Positions 53,074 to 64,000 of a DNA stretch of 64,000 nt are shown piece after piece; positions within the stretch are counted from its first letter, which is position 1, and the number at the start of each line of letters is the position of its first letter. The notes under the pieces were generated by a model. The model was not told the DNA's origin. It worked only from the letters and a program-made list of their open reading frames with translations, and did no database searches. The DNA comes from Certhia americana (Eukaryota; Chordata; Aves; Passeriformes; Certhiidae), in the NCBI GenBank assembly GCA_018697195.1, contig CM031879.1, forward strand, positions 33,554,541-33,618,540, given 5' to 3'. The translations under genes and the position numbers were made by a program.

Positions 53074-53875
53074 TGTTATGAAGGAGTTTTGCTCATTATA
53101 GCAAAGACTGTATAAAGAAGTTATGACCACCAAAGCCCACCTTGCCTTGAAGATTCCTTTGGACTGTGAGTTAAGCTGCCTAGGTAAGACAAAGGAGACA
53201 CAATCGTTCCATCATTTCAGATCTAGAGAGAACTAAACAGGGCTGAGGGAGAGGAATGCATCCACAAGAAAGCCAACCCCAGCAGAAAATCATCCCTGGC
53301 TGGGTTTGGGGTGGGGGAGGCCATAGCCCACAGAGGCTTGCACAGACTTCCCCCCAACCGCCAACAAAGCAGAGAGGAGGAGAGTTTGGGGAGTGTGGTG
53401 TAACCTCCAGTCAGAGGCAGTGAACACCCACCCTCCCTTACACAAACACACCCAACTGTGAAACTCCCAGCCCTGGGAAGGACACACCCACGGGATTTGC
53501 ATGTCAGAGGATGTCAGAATCCATCAAAGATCCACCTGGTGGAGGTACCTGTGCATTCCCACCTGGCCTGAACATACATTAATTAATAATCCATTGGATT
53601 CTATTTTTTTCAAGGGGATCCTCATTGCCAAGAAGACCAGAGGAAGAGAATCATCAGCAGGCTGGTGGGATCCACAGAGTGGTGATATTTTCTTTTATCT
53701 ATCTCTGTCACTCTCTTTCTGTCCCCCCACCTCTTTTATCTTTCTCTTTCACTCTCTCACATACACACATTTATTGTTAAATAAAATCCATAATATTGAC
53801 TTTGATATATGGCCTCATTTGCACTTTAACTCAGGCAGAGGCGTTTCTAATAATTTTAAGAACTAGACCATAACA
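53074..53875 (+). mobile_element. Solo LTR of an endogenous retrovirus, about 802 bp
   Basis: The element begins TGTTATG at 53074 and ends CATAACA at 53875, matching 7-bp terminal inverted repeats with the TG...CA ends of retroviral LTRs. A polyadenylation signal AATAAA lies at 53780-53785, about 90 bp from the 3' end, after a CT-rich stretch (53700-53760). The 3' part (GCCTCATTTGCACTTTAACTC, GGCAGAGGCGTTTC, AAGAACTAGACC) resembles passerine ERVL-type LTRs as I remember them. No primer-binding site follows the 3' end and no polypurine tract precedes the 5' end, so this is a solo LTR without coding sequence. The five bases on each side (CAGAT and AAAGG) do not match, so no target-site duplication is visible. 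Confidence 0.72.
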
Positions 53876-55903
53876 AAGGGGCATCATGTTCTCATCTGTG
53901 CTGGCAGCAGTGGGAGGATCATAGAGGTCATTAAACACCCCTGTGCTTGTACCACTCATTTAATGGAATTTTTACCAGAGTGTTCACTGTGATTTCAAAA
54001 GAAATATAGGTTATCCTCTAAATCTCTTTATCTGCAGGACAGGGGATTTTTATTCCTTCTCTCTCCTTACCTTCAAGCCATGGCCTCTCCTGCTTTGCTA
54101 ATTCTGCTACTGTTGCACTTTTACTGTTGCGCCTTTAGCAATTCCACCATGCTTCTTCTCTGCAGAGCAAAAGCTTGAAACAAGAGATTTGTTTTAGGTA
54201 GAAGCAAAAAGTATGTAAAGCCCTAGAATTTCCGAGCTTAACTAATTCTTGTTCAAGCCAATCAGTAATCTTAGCCATGTGGTTTTAGAAATTTTTTTAA
54301 TTAAAATTATTGGTCATCGGGTTTCAAGTGCCTGAATTCTTTAAGTCTGTCCTTCCTCTAAAAATTGGGTAGTGTTGAACTGATTTTATTTAGAGTATTT
54401 TATCTATATTCAGTAGAAATTTTAGACAAGTTCCCAATTCCAACAAACACTTCAGGGCTGAAAACATCATCTATGTAATGGAAGCACAATTGCAAACTTA
54501 ATTTTTCAGGGAAGGGAGAAAGCAGTGCCTTTGCTATTAAATGTTGTCCTTTCCCTACCTCTCTGAATGGGTGAGGTTCACTTGCTATAATTGCATTCCT
54601 TACCTAATCATGTTCTTAAACAATAACCACACCTAATAAGAGAGCTTGCTCTGCTCCAAGCAATGAATTTAGAGCCAACATTTGTATTACACAGTATTGA
54701 CATCCAGTGGAGAGTTAGAATAATTACAGGCCTGCAAATAACCAAGTGCTACTGGCTGGTTTACATTCTGAGTTCATTTTGAACAGAGCAGTCTGCTTGC
54801 CTTAATCTATCAATATTATCTTCCGAGCAAATTTAACTCTTCACCTTAGTGTGTTCTCTTTGTAAAGAAAAAATAGAATAATATTTCACAAAGTCTCCTA
54901 TTTCTCTGTGAAGAGATTCTCTGAGTAGAGTTTTCTTCCACTTGTATGTGCTAGTTCAGGCTCCAGTGAACTGTTGCACATCTGGTCCTTCTATAACTGC
55001 TCAAAAAGTGCAGAAGTATCCAGCAGCGGCAGATTTTGGGAGTTGTATGTTCCCTCCCAGTGTGTGCTTCAGAGTAAAAAATTAGGAAAAACTAACTATA
55101 TGAAGAAGTTATGCTCTCTAAAGGTGTTGGTGGTTTCCACAGGCTCTTGTGACTCCAAGGCCTATGAGGACCTTAGTTTTGGACACTACCTTGTGGAATT
55201 CATAATAAAATGGGAATGCTGTGAAGGAAGCTTTTGGTTCAGATGCTCAGGTACCCTCAAGGGTAAGGGTGTGCTCCCTTACACTGTCCATGTGACTCCA
55301 CCACTAGCTGCTCTCCCCAAGGATGACTTGAATAAGGCTATGTTCACCCCAAAGCTCAAGACATTTGGTGAGATTTTTTTTCCAAAGACTTGATAACACA
55401 TGTGAAGCATAGAGCCACTGTGCTTGGGAGAGCAAAAGCACAGCTGTCAGGAGAACCTGCCTCACAAGAGGGTCTTATAGCAGGCCCTCATCAAAGAAAA
55501 GCTATCTGTAAAGGAGAGTAGAGAGCTACTTCTACTCTGCTGTAGGGATACTATGTGGGCTGATAAGTACAGGTCCAGGTAGACCATGGAGGTTCATGGG
55601 AAAGGCTGCTCACAGCTAATGTCAAGCTGCTAGGCACTGTTAGTAGGCAGCATAGGCAGCATATTTCAAATAGGTGAGGAAAGTAGTAAAAAGGGTGTTT
55701 CAAAATACTGTGAATTTTGTGGGATGCACGTAATACATACCAGAGAGACTCTGAATGTATCACCAAGACTTGAAGTGCATATTCCCATGGAAGATCCACA
55801 CTGGGGGAGTCTTTGAAAGTGAACTAAGAGAATACTTCTTCATAACATGCTGAAACAGCCCAAACCCATTGTTGTTTGAAATAAGTCTGCAGCAACAGAG
55901 GGT

Positions 55904-55961
55904 GTAATATGTACCTATATTTATTGGTGAATGTAATATGTATCTATATTTATTGGTGAAG
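55904..55961 (+). repeat. 29-bp tandem duplication
   Basis: Two adjacent 29-bp units beginning GTAATATGTA and ending ATTTATTGGTGAA plus one base differ at one internal position (C versus T) and the last base. The near identity implies a recent duplication. Confidence 0.88.
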
Positions 55962-58900
55962 GTTACTCTTTTTGTGAATTTCAAGTAACACTGCTAGATA
56001 TTTTCACTCATAATGGGGTACATGCTGCACTTTAGTTCTCATGCAGTCATCTGGTGGGTTAGATCATGGCTTTTAATTAATCATTTGCTTTTTTCCACAC
56101 TTTTGCAAATGAATTGCCTGCATAATTTAATTGTTCAATCTACCCTTTACCTTAATATTTTTTCTTGTTGCACAGAATAGTACTAATTGGTCCCTACTCT
56201 TAATTATGTCTATATTTTCTACAAGAGAAAAGAATTCAGTTGATTCTAATATATTCATTATTTGTTACATAATTTCTGTTGGTTCTCCCAGTTTGTCTTG
56301 TAACTGTTCTGACTGCTATTGACTTCTCACAACTAATACCTTTCACTTCAAAGTGCACATGGCAGGAAATGCACTAAAAAGACCTGTGTTATTGGAATTT
56401 CAAATCTCTGATTAGTTTGTTATGTTTTGGAGGAAAAATTTCCACAAATTACAGGGTTTGTAAAACATGTAAATAAAAATTCATGCAGGAGACTGTTTTT
56501 AAAAGCACAGAGATATTTGAGAAAGAATAGAAAGATTTTTTATTTTTTTTTTTTAATTTCTGAAACTGACTATAACAGTTATATGTACCAAATGCCAGCT
56601 AATTTTTGTGAAATACACACTAGTTAACTAGCAGAAACATACTGAGGTCTGGCCACCACAAGAGGTCTGTATCGCTCATTACAGACCCAGGCTGCAGTGC
56701 TGTCCACCACAATGAATTGTCCTACGTGCTCTGCTTATTTTTCTAATCCTTCCTTCTTCATCAGCCCTGCAGTGTGCCAGAGATTCTGACTGAGGGCTGC
56801 TCAGTAGAAGAGACAATAATTGTTTGCATTATGAGAAATCTTTATCTCAGCCAACATCTGCACTGATATTGCAGCAGCATGGCTGAAGAACAAGAGACAT
56901 ATGCTTCCTTACTTTGGAGAGCTGTTAGATATTTTCAGCACTGCAACACTATGCCTGATTTGCCTATGCCAGCCCTATGTCTGGTTTTGAGATGTTTCAA
57001 ATGGGAGAGGCCATATTCAGCTCTTTATCTGCAAAAGAAATAAATGCATTTTGTTTTGCTTTTGCTTCTTTAATAGCACACTTGAATTCCATTGTCTTTG
57101 CAGTTAAATATATATTCAAGCCAAAAAAAAATCCTGCTTGAGTCTATGCAATAAATTTTTTCAAGAAAGTGCACAGATTGCCACAGTGAGAACTACCTCT
57201 TTGCTTTAAAGCCTGTGCTTGTACAACCATTGGGACTGCATGCTTATGAATGGGTTGTCTATTCTGTAACCAATATCTATTTATTTCTTAACCTGTTGGC
57301 AGCTGTCAGAGATTTGGTTGTATATGACAATATAATCGAAGTAAACTTAGGAACTCATCCTTTTGTCCCCATTGTAGACAATCATTATCATTATTAATAA
57401 CTTACTGCTTTGAGTCAAATGTGGGTTGTGAGGAATCACAGGACTTCACTTGGTGAAGACAAAGTGTCACAAAATAACTTCCTAATTCTATGCACATAAA
57501 TTTCACAGTGGATCCCTATGGCAAGTAAGAGACTTGTTCACAAAAGTTAATTCTAAAATATTTTACAATCATTCAGAAATTCAGTTTAACCCTGGACACT
57601 GGGGAAGTGTCTGTATAGTTTCTGGTTATAGTCCCTCTCTTGTGTCCATTCATCTTCTTTTCAATTATTATGAGACTAAGTTAACTCACTATCACAATTC
57701 CCCTTGGATTCCTCAGAGCTAGAGAGTTTGTTCACAATGCTGCAGAGAGAAATTTTGTTCACTGTAGTTCTTTATCCCCTTGAAACTGAAGTCCTCTGAC
57801 CTGTCTTAGACCTCAGAATTTTAAAGTACTTCACCAAAAAGAAGGAATTGAGGATTGTATTCTTGACCTCTCCTAGTCTTCTCATAAATCCTGATGTTTG
57901 ATAAATGCTTAGCCTATTTTTTTCCTTCATGAGTCATACATTTAAAGTACTTGAAAAAAATGGTTGTTCTATTCCACTGCTCTCTTGCCAGACTGTTAGA
58001 AGTTTTCACAGCGTCTATGAAATGTATGAGGCACCATCTCTACACACAGAGAAGGATTCGAGACATGGTCAGATAGTCCATCTGACATAGCTAAAAAAAT
58101 CAAAAGTCATTTGATCAGACTTCCCTTAGAGACCATACAGGAAATACAGCTTTTCCTCTGGGTACTTCTCTTAAAGAACAGATGAAGTTATATCCATAAA
58201 CATAGGAAATTTTCTGTAAGTCCTCCCAATATGAAAATACCACCTTGCCCCACCTGTCACTTCTGAGCCTCTTTTGCTGCTAAAAGTACTTTCAGCATTA
58301 ACAATATTTTTCAGGACAAAGCCTCTTGACTACATCTGTTCTAATAAACATGAAACAGGCAGGGCACCCCTCACACCACATCACAACTGTGATGAGACAA
58401 GCAGCACACTCCCATCTGGTTCTGGTCGGTGCCTATTATGCTTCAGCCTGGTGCCTGCCAGGGACCTGTCCTGAAAACCTGCCTGATATTTCTGTTTTGA
58501 GATAGCATGGAGTTGGGGTCTGTGGATGGCATCAGTGCCATGCCTTTAGTACAGACAGTGATCTCTGGCTGCCTTTGGTCGGTGGCGTAGGCACTGCCTT
58601 TCAGACAACACTAGAATATTATTAACTTAAAAGTTACACAAGAATACATTATGTTCTTCAAATGGGTACACAGCTTGAGTAAGTGGGACACTGCAATACC
58701 AGGCTTACCCTTTTTTTTCATAACAGAAAGTGTGGAAGATTGTTTTCAGAAGATTTGATTACAGCAATCGAATTGACTTATCCTAAGCTCCTGAGTTTAG
58801 ATGAGGTGACCCACTCCCTACACATACCAATTTCTCTGCATGCAGAGGGGAAATTGCTTAGTCTTTGACAGCAAGCTATACACAGCTAAAAAAGGATCTG

Positions 58901-61810
58901 TGGAGTTTGAAGCTCCTTTTTGTTGAAGTAAGGAAGGAAATCCCAGCATTGATGTTGGTATAAATCTTTTGCAGCTGTTTAGCAATGGCACAACTGTTCA
59001 CTCAGTGGGCCAAACTTGATGCTTGATGGTATTGTGATCTTGTTCTGCTTACTTGCTCAAAGCAGCCTACTAATTTATTAGAATGAGTGGAGTGAGAAAA
59101 AGTCTCCTTACACACCCTGCTAGAAGTTGTTCAGAACAAAGAGACTTTTGTACTTTTCATATGTGAGGCACCTTGTTAAAATTCTCTTCAAGAACTGCAA
59201 CTATTACTAATTAAACTTCCTTACCATCAAAGTAGCTGCATAAATCAGCCACACAATAAAGGTTCTATGAAAAATACTTTATCAAGCCTTCTGAACACAC
59301 TTTAATGCAGTGCAACTGAAGAGTAACAGATCAACAACTTTATTTCCTCTGGTCAAATACTAAACCAACAAAATTAAGTTAAAAGCAACTTGTATTTTAT
59401 ACCTACGGCTTTGATTCAACCAACAGCCTTGAATGACATAAGTATATGCAAATAGCCTTAACATCAGTCTTATTCCTTTGTAGAAATCATGTCTTGCTTT
59501 CAAATATCACTCTCAGATGTGCTGCAGTACATGGTCGAATGAACCTGCAATGCTAGTGTTATATTAGGAGATTTTTTTGTTCATATTAATTTTTATCATT
59601 TCTATTGGTTATTATAGACCCCTTTCTTCCTTTCTCTTGGTCTTTATTTTTATTCACAGTTCCTGAAGATCAAAACTCTGTTTTCCATATTATTTTCCAT
59701 AATATCCATTCCTGCAGAGTTTTGGATTCATAACTACCTGGAACTGATATACTATTTAAATTAACTTTAACTTTGACTCTTCTGTGGTTGGCCTGTGGCT
59801 CTCTTAGTCTTGAGCACCAACATTGTCCTAGATTTACACTGCATGTGTCTTTTGCTCCCTGTCCTGAGCTATTACAGACTGCTGATGTCTCTCTCTCATG
59901 AAAAGTGGGTATAAATTTAATCAATTAAATTCTGTTGAAAAACAGAATACTTTAAATATGCCCAGAAGTGTTTTGCCTACCTCTACTTAAGAGCTGAGTA
60001 CTAGAATGAACAAATGAAGTCAACTGGGTTTTGGGTTTCTTTTCATCCTGATTAATGCCCTTTCCCATTTGACAGAGATCAAGGCAGCTGGTCTGGTTTC
60101 TTGTCTGCAAGACACATAAAGTATCTTAATCTTCTCTGTTACCTATTTTTTGTGGTGCCAGTGTCTGTATCATCTGAGGATTCCCGTAGGCACAGTGGTA
60201 CAGTGACAAAAGCAATACTGTCTTGATTTAAGGCATCTAGACAAGTACCATTTAAATTAACAAGGAAGCATCTATTCCCAGCTCGACTCTGTGTAAGAAA
60301 GTAGAGGTTGAGAAATTCTCTAGTGAGAACATTCTTTGAAGATCTACACTCTGGCATAATATTACTGAAGGAAAGCTTAGACCCTGTGAAATACATGTCA
60401 ACATTGTTGCTGATTTCTGTCAGCCCAGAGCTGCTTCCAGTGTCTTCAACAGAACAAAGGATTTGGGGCTTGGGAGATCTTATTTTCTTTAATAATAAAA
60501 ATGGAATTTTGGCTGCCTCTTCTGCACAGAGACAGTCACACCAGCAGGTGGAAAGGAAGTCAGAGCTGTTTAGTAAATGTAAAAATTATACACAGAAAAA
60601 GGGGCTGTTTCACAACTTTCGGAGATGTGCTAGAGCTTTCTGGATGTACGTGCAGGCTTATGGAAAAGTAACCTTCTTCATGCCTTTGGAAGCCATAGGT
60701 GAGTTTTGGCAAGAGAAGCACTGCATAGCACAGTATACTAGCTGATAGAACTGCTGAAATCAACACCAATCATTTCTGGAAAGCAGGCAGACTTGTGGGA
60801 TGACAGATATAACAGGGATTGCAATGATACTGATTTGATCTCCACCCATCCGGCCTCTGTAAGTGTAAAATAAACCAAAGGAGAAAACCAAAGCAAATTG
60901 GTTGCAAGAGCTGTGGGATTTCTTCTTTAGACCAGTGCCAGCTAACAGACCCCCACAAGAAAACAAAAGAAATTGTTTATACTTTTAAAAATATTTTCCA
61001 TTTTTGAAGTTACTCACAAATGAATTTCCTAAAAGGAGAAAAAAAGACAGAAAGGAACAGATTAGGCAAGCTAAACTTAAAGTTATAAAAAAAGAGCAAA
61101 ACCTCCAGCTATAGTGAGATGAAAAAAATATTCCCAGAAATGTAATAGATTGTTACTTCAGAGTGTTCTCTTGCAGTAATTGCTGTAACAAGCCCATAGC
61201 CAAATCCATAACATTTTCACCATCCAGCTGTGCTTTGCAGCCATTGGGAAAGATTTGAACATACCTTTGAGGGACGGAATAGTACCTCTATCTCACTTTT
61301 GCCCCAGAAGCATAGTCACATTCAACCAGTACTGGGCTGATGCAGATTTAAAGAGTCAGTTCTTTGGCAGCAGCCCAAAAATTCTAACTGATCTGAGACA
61401 CCAAATAGACAGACATGCTTTACAAATGTCTTAAAGGCAACAATGGCTTTGTGGGAAATGCAATCTCAGTCCTCTCTACCTTCCTGCTGGTTGAACTTTC
61501 AGTAGCACGTTCCCCTCTGAAGTTTCACACTTGAAGTACAAATGCCCACTTTTGCCTTGAGCAATGACCAGAAGTAACACCACTGATTGATGGTTCTATT
61601 CATTACTACTGTCTAAGGCCCCACACATCTCATGGAAAATTCCTCCAGTTCTGTCATGCGGTTGACTCAAAATGCAGCAGGAGTATTTAAATAAAGGAGC
61701 ATCTGAGCTAGTGGAGCTTCTTTTTGCTTGCACCACAGGATTGCTTGGCTCGTGTGTTTATGAAAATGTGGGTTCTGCTGCAGCTTTGTACACACTCGGG
61801 GCAGTCATAG

Positions 61811-61812
<2 letters not shown>

Positions 61813-61846
<34 letters not shown>
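61813..61846 (+). repeat. CT dinucleotide microsatellite, 17 units
   Basis: An uninterrupted (CT)17 run preceded by AG and followed by GAATTC. A perfect dinucleotide repeat of this length is usually length-polymorphic. Confidence 0.95.
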
Positions 61847-61850
<4 letters not shown>

Positions 61851-64000
61851 TCTCAAAGATATGTAAGCCCTCAATAACGTTTTAAATCAACCAAAATATT
61901 AAAAAGATAGGGAACAACAATGCCCAATGAGCAAGATTATTAAACTTACTCCTTCCAAAAACTTGGCTAAAAATGTTTCCATTTGAATGAGTTGAAAAAT
62001 ACATTCAGAGGTCTTCATTTTCATTGCACGCTTTGCTCATTTGTACATCCATGGGCTGCAGGTTTGATCACTACCCTGCCTGGGTAGTGTACCCCACAGG
62101 CAATCACAAGTGATTTCAAGCTGTAGGCATCCAAGGAGCTGAAAGCCTCCCTCCTTCCTGCTGTGCAACATATGCTGAGCCTGGCACAACGTGAGACCCA
62201 CTGCCGCCACTGCCTGCACCCTCCTTCTAAAATGTTCTTGCAGTTTCTCAGATTTCTTTTCAATAGATCTGATATTTTTCCACCCCAGGGAGCAGAGAAT
62301 GATCAAGGGAATCGTGTTTCTTTGAAAAGAGATGCGATTAGTCACTCAGAGAGGAAAAAACTCTCATCAGGACTCATTCTGTGCAGAGAAAGAGACTGGG
62401 CTGCATGCCAGACTATTAATTCTACCTGGAAATAGATTAAATCCTAGGTCACTGTTCTGGACATGGAAACCTTTTTGCTTCTTCCATGTTTTCAGCAGGG
62501 CTCTGGTGTTTTTGGCAGTGTTTTGAGCATTGTGCTCTATAAAGCAGTGTTAAATACTGCACATTTATAGTCAGGAAACACCTCAAAGTCCCCTAATGTC
62601 AATTAGCTACTTCCTCTGCAAAGTTGTAAGCAGATGCACGAAAGCAGCTCTACAGGAATATATTTGTTAACAGGTGCACTATTGGGAAGGAAAGACGGTT
62701 GTTTATATTAATGGGAAGGAAGTCCCCTTCGAAATAGTTCATTCAGTGTTTTCTGGCTGCTTCTGGCCCTGCTGTTGCCTCTCACTTTTCACCCACATGT
62801 GTTGGCTAATTAGGGGTTCAAACGATGCATGAAGGGCCTCTGCTTCTAGTGACTCATAGCTTCAGGGATTATCCAAGATTACTAAATGGCTTATGATTCC
62901 CTTATGATTCCCTTATGGTATGCATAACACATTGATCTTCATAGGTGCTATAAGATCAAAATTACAGGGACTCCTGACAGTAATGATAAATTACACCAAG
63001 ACAGGTCTTCCAGTGGTATAAAATGTGCCAACTTCACTGAAGGCAGCAGAGCTTTGCCAAATAAACCACTTTGATGAACCAGCCCATTGCAAACAACTGC
63101 TGCACAATGTTTTCTTTCCTTTCCACTACAATAGTACTGTTTCTTTCTCACTGTTCATCTCAAGATATAAAGGGCCAGTTACAGTTATATCCCTTAGTTT
63201 TAGATCACCAAATTCATAGATTTACACAAACCTAAGTCAGAATCCTCAGCTATATTGACTGGAACTCATTTTTGAGTGAGAGCTGTTTTGTCATGGGACC
63301 AACAACCACACATTTGCAATCAACCCTTAAATTTTAGTACACAAAGTCCATTGAAATCATAGATGATGTTCTCATGACAAAAACCCATTCTTATTTCTAT
63401 CTCCACCATCAATAAAGCACTCAAACTATTAGGGATCCATCATAAACACTACACTTGAAAAAACAAACCCTGGGTGAAAACCAGTGTTTGCAAGGAACTC
63501 TTTCTGAACTTGGAGTAAATTGGTGTGAAAAAATGCAGCTTGCCTTGAGAAATGCACTGACACAATCCTCTGCTCATCTGAGGAAGAGAGGGACACTCTT
63601 CCTTGGTCTCATTTCACAGAGGCAGTGAATTAAAGCAAATGAAAATGCTTGTACTGGCTTCAAGTTACTTGCTGAAGATATCTACGCACTCATGCAAGCA
63701 ATTTGAAGGTGCATTTAGAATTAGAGAATGAGTTCATCTGCCAGATCAGATGATCCAAAAGCCCTTTAGAGATGGCCATGGATACACAGAACAAGTGCAC
63801 AGGCACATAATTTGATCCTGTTACCACTTTTGTGCTGCATTAAACATACTTCAGATCAGCATGGATGCTATTCTGTTAGATTATTTGGCCCTTTCCCTTT
63901 AGGAGCAACAAATATATGCTTGATACAGCTTGTATCATATGTATATATATGGTACAGCTCACCTCATTTGAAGTATTCTAGCACATTGCATGCTTAATGA

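Larger units (their letters stand above)
53876..64000. other. Intergenic DNA, one exon-like open stretch, otherwise nothing supported
   Basis: Contains the 29-bp duplication, the CT microsatellite and one open frame with plausible acceptor and donor at 60530-60698, described under findings. A 139-codon frame at 54974-55393 begins with TTG and not ATG, and shows no domain. The rest is AT-rich without recognisable repeats. Confidence 0.5.

Noticed and set aside
52678..53081. Gly/Phe-rich and Lys/Pro-rich frames across the N gap
   Set aside because: Translations of A and C homopolymers joined through undetermined bases.
54974..55393. 139-codon plus-strand frame
   Set aside because: It begins at TTG, not ATG, shows no family resemblance, and such a length is expected about once by chance in this window.
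1..64000. CRISPR array, operon, phage or plasmid features
   Set aside because: No spaced direct repeats, no clustered long genes, and the repeats present are avian LINE and LTR elements.

Overview
The window looks like nuclear DNA from a bird. It holds three separate copies of the avian CR1 LINE, one with a recognisable stretch of reverse transcriptase and two ending in the typical CR1 tail. It also holds two solitary LTRs, one of them of the type that opens TGTCTTGGTTTCAGCC and is common in bird genomes. The background is AT-rich and CpG-poor, interrupted by one dense CpG island. There are no operons, ribosome-binding sites, phage genes or CRISPR arrays. Most open reading frames are short, unrelated to any family I recognise, and expected by chance in AT-rich vertebrate DNA.

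The only gene structure I can support is at about 11.55-12.13 kb. A CpG island with a perfect NRF1 palindrome and GC boxes precedes a minus-strand ATG in good Kozak context. That ATG opens a 64-nt coding segment for a signal peptide and ends at a consensus CAG|GTGAGC splice donor in phase 1. This is the usual form of exon 1 of a secreted or membrane protein whose remaining exons lie to the left. If so, positions 1-11,839 are probably intron 1 and everything from about 12.2 kb to 64 kb is 5' flanking or intergenic DNA. I cannot name the gene.

Layout: 1-11.5 kb is non-coding, with a palindrome cluster at 0.6 kb, a GGGA repeat at 6.7 kb and a G20 run at 7.5 kb. 11.55-12.13 kb is the CpG-island promoter and exon 1. 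12.2-19.2 kb is featureless apart from a G-rich tract. 19.2-20.7 kb is a repeat cluster of a truncated solo LTR and a 0.9-kb CR1 whose catalytic region is deleted. 24.03-24.16 kb is a minus-strand CR1 tail. 28.23-28.43 kb is a compound GATA microsatellite. 38.77-38.94 kb is a plus-strand CR1 tail. 52.75-52.90 kb is an A/C homopolymer tract with an N9 gap. 53.07-53.88 kb is a solo LTR with matching TGTTATG/CATAACA ends. 61.8 kb has a CT microsatellite. The remaining DNA shows no gene I can support.

I did not find an undescribed multi-gene system. The items most worth checking are the orphan signal-peptide exon with its promoter, one exon-like open stretch at 60.53-60.70 kb with good splice signals, and the structures of the retroelements.
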